Assembly (NCBI GenBank): GCA_030616505.1
Contig: JAUWXD010000040.1
Span: 1-5,233, forward strand
From: Hadesarchaea archaeon
Lineage (GTDB): Archaea > Hadarchaeota > Hadarchaeia > Hadarchaeales > Hadarchaeaceae
Direction: 5' to 3'
Length of the DNA: 5,233 nucleotides
In this document: positions 1-4,753 of the stretch, piece by piece
Numbering within the stretch: the first letter of the stretch is position 1
How the letters are laid out: each line of letters opens with the position of its first letter
Made by a program: the position numbers and the translations under genes
Notes under the pieces: model-generated
What the model was told of the DNA's origin: nothing
The model's input: only the letters and a program-made list of their open reading frames with translations
The model's database searches: none

Positions 1-485
1 AGATTGATGTCACCGAATACAAATTCGAAGGGGATAGCGTACTAGTACAGATCAGGCAAAAGGACGGAGGAAACCTCTTCGGCGTCAGCGTCTCTGGTTA
101 CGAAAACGAGGGGGACGTCGGTAGAGTTGTCAGGGCTTGGATCGTCACGGACCTTTCCATCACAGATAACCTCGCCGACACATTTACGAGTCCATCGGTC
201 GAAAATGCGGCTTCTGGAGGTTGGCTCTACTCACCTTCACAGGCCCTCGGGCATCTGCGCGGGCGAACTTGGCTAACCACCGATAATATAGTGGTCTCAG
301 TTCCCTCTATCACGCCGAGAGCCGCCGCCGCTACCACCAACATCTCGACTTATCCAACTTGGCGAGTGGAGTGGCAGGATGATAATTATTATGTAATTCA
401 CTTCCAAGCCATGCCATGGTGGGAAAACGATGAAATGCCAGGGTTCGTCTTTCAGTCATTCCCTGAACTTACACCAGTTGTTTAA
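1..485 (+). CDS. Unknown protein, C-terminal 160 residues (5' end outside window)
   Basis: The reading frame is open from the first full codon at position 3 to a TAA at 483-485, with no stop. The window therefore holds the C-terminal part of a longer protein. An internal GTG at 291 is not a credible start because the frame upstream is equally coding-like. The fragment has no cysteine, seven tryptophans, and alternating hydrophobic and polar stretches (for example DSVLVQIRQ, VVRAWIVTDLSITD, WRVEWQDDNYYVIHF) that suggest a beta-rich soluble fold. An Ala/Thr-rich stretch (RAAAATTNIST) interrupts it about 55 residues from the end. There is no membrane anchor at the C terminus. I do not recognise the family. 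The composition suggests an extracellular or surface domain, but this is inference and the signal-peptide end is not visible. GC is high (36 of 60 bases at 61-120), unlike the next gene. Confidence 0.7.
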   Translation, partial: IDVTEYKFEGDSVLVQIRQKDGGNLFGVSVSGYENEGDVGRVVRAWIVTDLSITDNLADTFTSPSVENAASGGWLYSPSQALGHLRGRTWLTTDNIVVSVPSITPRAAAATTNISTYPTWRVEWQDDNYYVIHFQAMPWWENDEMPGFVFQSFPELTPVV

Positions 486-488
486 ATT
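481..488 (+). promoter_or_regulatory. TATA-like element before the four-helix membrane gene
   Basis: TTTAAATT overlaps the stop codon of the upstream gene. It is centred about 37 bases before the ATG at 522. If it is a TATA box, transcription would start near 509-512, right at the ribosome-binding site. There is no clear BRE in front of it, so this is a weak call. Confidence 0.3.
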
Positions 489-508
489 GGCAGCGGGCAA
501 AATTAGAT

Positions 509-513
509 AGGTG
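509..513 (+). promoter_or_regulatory. Ribosome-binding site AGGTG for the ATG at 522
   Basis: AGGTG matches the core of the GGAGGTGA anti-anti-Shine-Dalgarno consensus. It ends eight bases before the ATG at 522 and so supports that start. Confidence 0.6.
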
Positions 514-521
514 CCTTAAAA

Positions 522-1241
522 ATGCCAAATACGAAATTTGATCTTTTGGAGTATTTGTGGTATATCATTCCAGGCGCATTTTTGGTTTTACCGATAAATA
601 TAGCTGCAATTGCGGCCGCAGAAAGAGGGTTAACCCCTGAAATCAATGTTCTTTTAGCATTTGCTTTGGGTTACATAGTACATCAAATATTTAGAAAACG
701 TAACCATAAACGTTATGCATTAGGCGATAGACCTGCCATTCATTTTCTCGAAGAAAAGACACTTTCAGACGAGAAAATAAAGAGAGACATAGGTAGAATA
801 AATAACGAGGAAAGGTTATTTTTTCTTGATCTTGTTTATAATTATTGCATATTTTCTAATCCAGAATTTGAGCATAGAATTAATTTTGTGAAAAGGAAAT
901 CATTCTTCTCTGTCGCTGCTGGAGTTTCATCTTACGGACTTCTCTTGGGTGGTTGTTTATTGTCTTTATTCGTGTGTTTAGAATTATTTGGAATTTTACC
1001 TCCTTTAAAAATAGGTAATATGTCTTACATTTTTGGAATTCTCATGATTATTTCTGTTACTGCTATGTATTTCTCACTTTCTTATTGTATGAAAAAATAT
1101 CATGAAAAATTAGAAAAAGTTCTCAACAGCCACGAGAGTACTTTGATAGGAATGAAGCTAGATGAAATAAAGAAGATGAGTAGAAAATTAATAAGGGATG
1201 AAACTTACCTTAAAGAAATAGAAAAAGTATTCCACAGTTGA
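522..1241 (+). CDS. AT-rich four-helix membrane protein, unknown function
   Basis: This 239-residue protein has four predicted membrane helices in two pairs: about residues 10-30 (YLWYIIPGAFLVL), 38-58 (VLLAFALGYIVHQIF), 128-157 (FSVAAGVSSYGLLLGG onward) and 166-188 (SYIFGILMIISVTAMYF). Between the pairs lies a soluble, charged segment of about 70 residues. After the last helix comes a Lys/Glu-rich, probably coiled-coil tail of about 50 residues. Positive residues (RKRNHKR after helix 2, KKYHEK after helix 4) suggest that loop and tail are cytoplasmic. The start is set by an AGGTG site. I do not recognise a named family. The early Y-x-x-P-G and the G-Y-x-x-H in helix 2 resemble uncharacterised small membrane proteins I recall from bacteria, but that is weak memory. 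Base composition is strikingly AT-rich compared with both neighbours (17 GC of 60 at 781-840 and at 1021-1080), suggesting transfer. Confidence 0.85.
   Translation: MPNTKFDLLEYLWYIIPGAFLVLPINIAAIAAAERGLTPEINVLLAFALGYIVHQIFRKRNHKRYALGDRPAIHFLEEKTLSDEKIKRDIGRINNEERLFFLDLVYNYCIFSNPEFEHRINFVKRKSFFSVAAGVSSYGLLLGGCLLSLFVCLELFGILPPLKIGNMSYIFGILMIISVTAMYFSLSYCMKKYHEKLEKVLNSHESTLIGMKLDEIKKMSRKLIRDETYLKEIEKVFHS
1209..1226 (-). terminator. Candidate T-rich terminator region for the moa/moe transcript
   Basis: Read on the minus strand, this stretch is CTTTTTC-TATTTCTTT-like, a T-rich tract 50-70 bases beyond the moeA stop. It lies inside the 3' end of the convergent AT-rich gene. If that gene was inserted, the AT-rich DNA could now serve to end the cofactor transcript. 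This is based on composition alone. Confidence 0.2.
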
Positions 1242-1267
1242 TGTGCAGGGTTTATCAATCGCCCCCG

Positions 1268-1272
1268 TTTTT
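1268..1272 (+). terminator. Candidate T-tract terminator after the membrane gene
   Basis: A run of five T follows a C-rich stretch (GCCCCCG) 27 bases after the stop at 1241, in the short gap before the convergent moeA end. Archaeal RNA polymerase terminates on T-rich tracts without needing a hairpin, so the position is reasonable, but a T5 run alone is weak evidence. Confidence 0.3.
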
Positions 1273-1277
1273 AAAGT

Positions 1278-2522
1278 TTAGTCATATAGCTCCACTTTAA
1301 CGTTTTGGCCCTTATCAAAACCTTCAACATTCTCTGGCACGATTACGAAGCCATCTGCCCGCGTCATCGAACTCAGGATGCTGGAGCCAGTGATGCGAAT
1401 AGGCTCGGCCAAGAGTTCACCTTTATTATTCCAAACACGAACCCGCACGACGTCTGCGCGCCCCAAACTAGAGGCGACTTTGCGCGTCAGCTTCGCTCGC
1501 ACTCTTAGGTATCCCCTGTCTGGTGGTAACCACTGCATCGCCCAAAGCGCAGGCTTGACGAGCATGTCGAACGCAACCAATGAAGCCACGGGGAAACCAG
1601 CGAGGCAAAATACTGGTTTGTCTTTAACGATGCCAAACGCGGTTGGTCCTCCTGGGCGCAAGGCGACACCGTGGAACATCAGCTTCCCAAGCTCAGCCAC
1701 TATTTCGGGGGCAATGTCATGCTCACCCACGGCACTTCCTCCCGAGATCAGCACCACGTCGTCTTTCAGTGCTTTTTGCAGCACGCGGCGTAATGCAGCA
1801 GGTTCATCTGAAATGATTCCTAACCTATCGGCCACTCCGCCGCAGCTCACCACGCCTGCAGCTAAAGAATAGCTATTGATATCCGTGATTTGACCTGGTT
1901 TTAATTGGGTACCTGGATGCTTGAGTTCGGGACCAGTTGCCACGATAGCAACCTTTGGCTTTCTAAAAACACACACCTTGAGATTGCCAACAGAGGAAAG
2001 CATCCCTATGTCTTGGGGCCTGAGTTGCTGCCCACGTTTCAAGACAATCTCGCCCGCGTGGACGTCCTCTCCCCGAGCAGAGACATTTTTTCCGGGCGGG
2101 AGCGACGTCATAACAGATATGTGATTTTTCTCCTTCCTCGTATGTTCGACCATTACGACAGCATCCGCTCCTCTAGGCATCTGCGCTCCCGTCATGAGTT
2201 TGATAGTTTGTCCTTTGCCCACACGGATTTTAGGAGCAGACCCTATCCTTACAGCGCCCATAACACGCAATTTTTTCGGGATGTTCGGACCAGCTCCAAA
2301 TGTATCAGCTGCACGAACTGCATAACCATCGACGGCAGAGCGGTCGAATGGAGGAATGTCGACCCTTGAAACGACATCTTCAGCGAGTACTCGGCCAAGA
2401 GCGCGATCAAATGATACAAGCTCTGTACCCAGCCGTTTGGAGTTGGAAATTATTATCCTCAGCGCGTCGCTCAACTTGATGCGCTTAGTAAAACCACGCA
2501 TTCGGACAGACATTTCACTCAC
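1278..2522 (-). CDS. moeA: Molybdopterin molybdenumtransferase MoeA
   Basis: MoeA hydrolyses adenylylated molybdopterin and inserts molybdate or tungstate, the last step of cofactor synthesis in the cytoplasm. The length (414 residues) and all family blocks fit: PPFDRSAVDGYAVR (57-70), MTGAQMPRGADAVVMVE (110-126), SARGEDV (148-154), VAIVATGPEL (191-200), QITDINSYSL (211-220), the MoCF-binding ISGGSAVGEHD (259-269), RPGGP (289-293), CLAGFPVAS (306-314) and a complete C-terminal domain from about 337. D65 and E199 probably match conserved acidic residues of E. coli MoeA. Three signatures differ from the common bacterial forms: SGGVS is SGGSA, KPGKP is RPGGP and LPGNP is LAGFP. The gene overlaps the moaB stop by eight bases. 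The GTG at 2522 is the longest start and sets this numbering. The ATG at 2513, one base past the moaB stop with GTGA before it, is at least as likely (411 residues); a third candidate is the ATG at 2501. Confidence 0.95.
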   Translation of the reverse strand: MSEMSVRMRGFTKRIKLSDALRIIISNSKRLGTELVSFDRALGRVLAEDVVSRVDIPPFDRSAVDGYAVRAADTFGAGPNIPKKLRVMGAVRIGSAPKIRVGKGQTIKLMTGAQMPRGADAVVMVEHTRKEKNHISVMTSLPPGKNVSARGEDVHAGEIVLKRGQQLRPQDIGMLSSVGNLKVCVFRKPKVAIVATGPELKHPGTQLKPGQITDINSYSLAAGVVSCGGVADRLGIISDEPAALRRVLQKALKDDVVLISGGSAVGEHDIAPEIVAELGKLMFHGVALRPGGPTAFGIVKDKPVFCLAGFPVASLVAFDMLVKPALWAMQWLPPDRGYLRVRAKLTRKVASSLGRADVVRVRVWNNKGELLAEPIRITGSSILSSMTRADGFVIVPENVEGFDKGQNVKVELYD

Positions 2523-3030
2523 GTGCGTGTTTGACTAGATGTCCGAGCTCAGGTAGGATTAGACCTGCTGCAACTTCCACCGCGTTTGGGGCCCCAGGCA
2601 GGCAAAAAACTGGCCTCCGTTTTATTATTCCGACGGAGGTTCTTGTCAGGAGGGCCGGCGTGCCGACCATTTCATATCCTATTCGTCGCAGGATTTCTCC
2701 AAAACCTGGGAGTTCTTTCTCGAACATTGGCTGCAGGGTTTCGATTGTGACGTCGCGCTTAGCTATGCCTGTGCCCCCGGTGATTATCATGGCATCTATC
2801 TTTTTGTCAGCGATGAACTTTTTCATTGCCCTTCGGATTTTCGTAGCGTCATCCGGCACTACCAACCTAGTGGTCACGTGCCCTGCCTCGAGAGCCTTCT
2901 GTTCGAAGAGCCTGCCCGAGATGTCTTCATCGCGGCCTTTCAGTGCAGCAGCAGCACGGGTATCGCTCACCACGAGAATAGCTATCCTCAGGTGCTTCGG
3001 CGCTTTCCTCTTGTGTTCTTCAAAGCTCAA
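2515..3030 (-). CDS. moaB: Molybdopterin adenylyltransferase, MoaB/Mog family
   Basis: This protein is expected to adenylylate molybdopterin with MgATP, giving the substrate for MoeA; archaeal MoaB does the job of bacterial MogA. The 171-residue sequence is a single complete MoCF domain: strand LRIAILVVSDTR (14-25), the DEDISG substrate-side loop (34-39), the hallmark IITGGTGIAKRDVT (82-95), ELPGFGEILRRIGYEMVGT (106-124) and CLPGAPNAVEVA (143-154). The first 12 residues are a basic extension. The start is a TTG at 3030 that forms a TTGA overlap with the moaC stop. A strong AGGTGA at 3040-3035, inside the end of moaC, lies four bases before it, and there is no better downstream start. The gene runs directly into moeA. 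Whether it acts on molybdopterin for Mo or W enzymes cannot be told from sequence. Confidence 0.94.
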   Translation of the reverse strand: MSFEEHKRKAPKHLRIAILVVSDTRAAAALKGRDEDISGRLFEQKALEAGHVTTRLVVPDDATKIRRAMKKFIADKKIDAMIITGGTGIAKRDVTIETLQPMFEKELPGFGEILRRIGYEMVGTPALLTRTSVGIIKRRPVFCLPGAPNAVEVAAGLILPELGHLVKHARE

Positions 3031-3461
3031 CCTTTCACCTTCCTTAAAACGCGGATATCTTCAATTGAAGTTGTTGGATATTGCCCGGCTTTGTCCTTTT
3101 CTAAGCCCTTCACCATGTCCCATATTGTCAGCAAGGCACTAGCAACCCCGACCAACGCTTCCATCTCGACACCAGTCTTCCCCGTGCTTCCGACATCGAC
3201 CGTCACTCGAATGCCGCTACGCTCCATCTTGAATTTTACGTCTGTGCTTGTGATTGGGATTACGTGGGTGAGTGGGACCAGCTCAGGTGTGCGCTTTACT
3301 GCTAATATCGCGGCGGTCTGCGCCACCGATAGCACATCTCCTTTTGGTACTTTGCCTGCTTTGATGTGCTTCAGTGTTTTCTGCCCCAGACGAATAAAGC
3401 CGCTAGCTTTCGCCATCCTTGAAACGGTTGGCTTAGCGCCAATGTCGACCATTTGAACCAT
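3027..3461 (-). CDS. moaC: Cyclic pyranopterin monophosphate synthase MoaC
   Basis: MoaC converts the MoaA product (3',8-cyclo-7,8-dihydro-GTP) into cyclic pyranopterin monophosphate, the first stable intermediate of molybdopterin synthesis. At 144 residues it is slightly shorter than bacterial MoaC but complete. Visible motifs are MVDIGAK (4-10), the KGDVL lysine K40, TPELVPLTH with H66, STGKTGVEMEALVGV (92-106) and LTIWDMVKGL (111-120). D115 and K118 there correspond to the catalytic D128/K131 pair of the E. coli enzyme. The bacterial PLCHP cysteine is Thr here (PLTHV), a change I believe is common in archaea, and the bacterial KSGGKSG tail is reduced to KVKG. The ATG at 3461 is preceded by AAGGT with a six-base gap; the in-frame ATG at 3452 is the alternative. 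The gene opens the coupled moaC-moaB-moeA unit. moaA is not in the window. Confidence 0.95.
   Translation of the reverse strand: MVQMVDIGAKPTVSRMAKASGFIRLGQKTLKHIKAGKVPKGDVLSVAQTAAILAVKRTPELVPLTHVIPITSTDVKFKMERSGIRVTVDVGSTGKTGVEMEALVGVASALLTIWDMVKGLEKDKAGQYPTTSIEDIRVLRKVKG
3035..3040 (-). promoter_or_regulatory. Ribosome-binding site AGGTGA for the moaB TTG start
   Basis: On the minus strand, GGAAGGTGAAAGG precedes the TTG at 3030. The AGGTGA core is a near-perfect match to the archaeal consensus. It lies within the last codons of moaC, so it both decides the unusual TTG start and indicates translational coupling. Confidence 0.7.
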
Positions 3462-3467
3462 GACTCT

Positions 3468-3471
3468 ACCT
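3468..3471 (-). promoter_or_regulatory. Ribosome-binding site AGGT for moaC
   Basis: The minus strand reads TTTTAAGGTAGAGTCATG. AGGT (AAGGT with the preceding A) ends six bases before the ATG at 3461 and favours it over the internal ATG at 3452. Confidence 0.45.
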
Positions 3472-3491
3472 TAAAAGCATCGGTTGGCAAG

Positions 3492-3500
3492 CAATAAAAG
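3492..3500 (-). promoter_or_regulatory. Candidate TATA box of the moaC-moaB-moeA unit
   Basis: The minus strand reads CCTAAACTTTTATTGC. TTTTATT is centred 35 bases before the moaC ATG, and the TAAA just in front resembles the A-rich part of a BRE. The predicted start of transcription is near 3470, leaving a leader of about 10 bases that just contains the AAGGT site. This suggests the cofactor genes can be transcribed apart from the winged-helix gene upstream. Confidence 0.45.
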
Positions 3501-3528
3501 TTTAGGAAAATATCCAGCATAGGTAAAC
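3500..3528. repeat. Short inverted repeat beside the moaC promoter
   Basis: GTTTA at 3500-3504 and TAAAC at 3524-3528 form perfect five-base arms with centres 24 bases apart, directly upstream of and abutting the TATA-like element of moaC. The position would suit a dimeric regulator on one or two helix turns, but arms this short in an AT-rich gap may occur by chance. Confidence 0.2.
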
Positions 3529-3542
3529 GAAATAAAGGACAT

Positions 3543-3812
3543 TTAATAGTACATTGGGTTAAGATGGCGTTCCTCGACGTGCGTCCAGACGTAGCTTCTG
3601 CCTATTTTTGTGCGCTTGACCCGACCAAAATTCTCTAGATTTTTGAGAACTTGATTGACTTCTTTGACCTTCCAACCCAAGACACGTGCCATGTCACCGG
3701 CACTGAGCAAACTGTAGCGTCGGAGGATAAACTCTATTACCTCGTGTTTTATTTTCGTGGCAGTATCCTCTTCCTCTTCTTCCTCTTCGATGTATCGTGG
3801 GAACTTTTCCAT
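3543..3812 (-). CDS. Small winged-helix DNA-binding protein with poly-Glu segment
   Basis: This 89-residue protein looks like a minimal winged helix-turn-helix: helix 1 about 20-33 (KIKHEVIEFILRRY), helix 2 about 37-45 (SAGDMARVLG), recognition helix about 48-62 (KVKEVNQVLKNLENFG) and a basic beta wing, RVKRTKIGRSYVW (64-76). The N terminus holds seven consecutive Glu (9-15) followed by Asp, encoded by mixed GAA/GAG codons and ahead of the DNA-binding part. It may be disordered or mimic DNA charge; that is inference. No ligand- or metal-binding domain and no cysteine is present, so it is probably a simple transcriptional regulator or a chromatin-type protein. The start is supported by AGGTG five bases upstream. 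The gene lies 81 bases upstream of moaC on the same strand, so control of the cofactor genes is possible but unproven. The exact family is not recognised. Confidence 0.85.
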   Translation of the reverse strand: MEKFPRYIEEEEEEEDTATKIKHEVIEFILRRYSLLSAGDMARVLGWKVKEVNQVLKNLENFGRVKRTKIGRSYVWTHVEERHLNPMYY

Positions 3813-3817
3813 CTACA

Positions 3818-3822
3818 CACCT
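3818..3822 (-). promoter_or_regulatory. Ribosome-binding site AGGTG for the winged-helix gene
   Basis: The minus strand reads GGATAGGTGTGTAGATGG. AGGTG ends five bases before the ATG at 3812 and fixes that start. Confidence 0.6.
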
Positions 3823-3846
3823 ATCCAAAATCTGGTTATCCCTCTC

Positions 3847-3852
3847 AAAAAA
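3847..3852 (-). promoter_or_regulatory. T6 tract: weak TATA box of the winged-helix gene or terminator of the YkgJ gene
   Basis: A run of six T on the minus strand lies 32 bases after the YkgJ-family stop and is centred about 37 bases before the winged-helix ATG. Both readings fit: a T-rich archaeal terminator, or a poor TATA box at the same spacing seen before the other starts. The sequence alone does not decide. Confidence 0.25.
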
Positions 3853-3883
3853 CTTGCGATAGTTGTCCACAGCGCGTCAAGCA

Positions 3884-4312
3884 TTAGCTAACTCCTGCCC
3901 CTAAAACCATAGTAGCCTTTTCTGCCATCCTCTCAAAATATTCTTTTTTGATGGGTTCCCCAAGCCCCACGCCTGCACAGTCTTTGGCTGCTTCAAACAC
4001 ATACGAGCCATTATGTTTCTTCATCGAAAACGGGTAAAACTGGCAAATGAGTGGTCTAACCTCGTAGACCCTGCATGACTTTCCATAGAGGAAAAAGCAC
4101 TTTCCGCTTTTCTTCTTCATTCTGTATTGATAATGTCCATTGTTGGAAGCCTGAGATGCGAACGACAACGGCCTCAACCCCATGTGTCTGGAAATCCGCT
4201 CTACTTCAGACTCACGCAAGAGGATATTCCGTCCGCGGTGCGATGTGTCGCCACAGCATCTAGCGCACCGCTGACACTCAAAACTGACCTTTTTTGGTAT
4301 CCGAAAATTCAT
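3884..4312 (-). CDS. YkgJ-family cysteine-cluster (Zn/Fe-chelating) protein
   Basis: This 142-residue cytoplasmic-looking protein carries the CxxCxxCC signature of the YkgJ family (C13, C16, C19, C20), followed by C72, C80, RPLICQFYPF (87-96, C90) and a last cysteine at C112 (KDCAG). Eight spaced cysteines of this pattern are thought to bind zinc or an iron-sulfur cluster; the family's biochemical role is not settled. A Leu/Arg/Glu-rich helical section (30-50) separates the two cysteine groups, as is usual in the family. The length is typical for the single-domain form. No Shine-Dalgarno-like sequence precedes the ATG at 4312, which fits a leaderless transcript. It lies 71 bases upstream of the winged-helix gene on the same strand and is divergent from the RAM-domain gene. 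A metal-binding link to the nearby molybdenum-cofactor genes is only suggestive. Confidence 0.9.
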   Translation of the reverse strand: MNFRIPKKVSFECQRCARCCGDTSHRGRNILLRESEVERISRHMGLRPLSFASQASNNGHYQYRMKKKSGKCFFLYGKSCRVYEVRPLICQFYPFSMKKHNGSYVFEAAKDCAGVGLGEPIKKEYFERMAEKATMVLGAGVS

Positions 4313-4340
4313 TGCTATCTAAGACTCTTCGTTGGCTACG

Positions 4341-4355
4341 GCTTTAACCATTTCG
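4341..4355 (-). promoter_or_regulatory. Candidate promoter of the YkgJ-family gene
   Basis: On the minus strand, CGAAATGGTTAAAGC contains a BRE-like CGAAA and a TTAAAG element centred about 31 bases before the ATG. Transcription would then start within a few bases of the start codon, consistent with the absence of a ribosome-binding site. Confidence 0.3.
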
Positions 4356-4407
4356 CTGGTAGGCCGGGCAAAACTACGAGTTATTCAAACCCCGTCAGAA
4401 ATTACTC

Positions 4408-4414
4408 TTTTTAA
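4408..4414 (+). promoter_or_regulatory. Candidate TATA box of the RAM-domain gene
   Basis: TTTTTAA is centred 35 bases before the ATG at 4446, the same spacing as the moaC element. The predicted start of transcription is near 4436. It shares the 133-base divergent gap with the YkgJ promoter. Confidence 0.4.
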
Positions 4415-4433
4415 GCTGCGCAATAATTGTGAT

Positions 4434-4439
4434 AGGGAG
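4434..4439 (+). promoter_or_regulatory. Ribosome-binding site AGGGAG fixing the ATG at 4446
   Basis: AGGGAG lies six bases before the ATG at 4446 and supports it over an in-frame ATG at 4332 that would add 38 residues unlike any RAM domain. Confidence 0.5.
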
Positions 4440-4445
4440 TTAGAC

Positions 4446-4673
4446 ATGCAGGCAATAGTTTATATCCGTACAGATTTGGGCAAAGCGCTGTCCCTTCTGG
4501 ATGACGTCAAAAAGCTGCCGGGGGTCAAATTCGCTGCCGCAACTGCAGGGAGATTTGATATCGTTGCGAGAATCGAGGCCGCAGACCTGAAGGCGCTTGG
4601 TGATGCCGTCGTCGGCAAGATTCAGGCGATTCCGGGGATAAAGTACACAGAAACATCCCTGATAGTGGCGTGA
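4446..4673 (+). CDS. Stand-alone Lrp/AsnC ligand-binding (RAM) domain protein
   Basis: This 75-residue protein is a complete single RAM domain, the beta-alpha-beta-beta-alpha-beta effector domain of Lrp/AsnC regulators, without the N-terminal DNA-binding helix-turn-helix. It shows a first strand QAIVYIRTD, helix ALSLLDDVKKLPGV, central AATAGRFDIVARIEA (30-44, the TGxYD-like turn that lines the effector pocket in relatives), helix DLKALGDAVVGKIQAI and the closing IPGIKYTETSLIVA. Such stand-alone domains occur in archaea and are thought to form ring-shaped oligomers that bind amino acids or to modulate full-length Lrp proteins; the ligand here cannot be predicted. The first 38 codons of the longer frame (from 4332) lie in the intergenic region and look non-coding, and a ribosome-binding site precedes 4446. 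It has its own promoter-like element. Confidence 0.9.
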   Translation: MQAIVYIRTDLGKALSLLDDVKKLPGVKFAAATAGRFDIVARIEAADLKALGDAVVGKIQAIPGIKYTETSLIVA

Positions 4674-4753
4674 AAACTTACGCTGTACGCACGAATCCAA
4701 GTCCAATACTGGGCTTAATGGTCAGTTGGCGCTGGATAGTCAGAGGTCACAAT

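Noticed and set aside
291..485. Separate 64-residue gene starting at the GTG at 291
   Set aside because: The same frame is open back to the window start with uniform coding-like composition and no ribosome-binding site precedes 291.
1305..3142. Long plus-strand open frames opposite moeA and moaB, up to 203 codons
   Set aside because: They are antisense shadows of clearly conserved genes, lack ribosome-binding sites and family features, and have Ser/Arg/Pro-rich compositions typical of such shadows.
3765..3788. CTT/CCT simple repeat as a microsatellite or regulatory tract
   Set aside because: It is the coding sequence for the Glu run of the winged-helix protein, with mixed GAA and GAG codons rather than a uniform repeat.
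4319..4331. Near-palindrome AAGACTCTT in the YkgJ leader as an operator
   Set aside because: Four-base arms around a single central base are expected by chance and no second copy is present.
4332..4445. A 38-residue N-terminal extension of the RAM-domain protein from the ATG at 4332
   Set aside because: The extension runs through the divergent promoter region, has no family resemblance, and a ribosome-binding site stands before the ATG at 4446, where the RAM domain begins.
4699..4716. Possible terminator hairpin after the RAM gene (AAGTCC pairing with GGGCTT, six-base loop)
   Set aside because: Only six pairs with one G-U, no T tract follows, and hairpins are not the usual archaeal termination signal.
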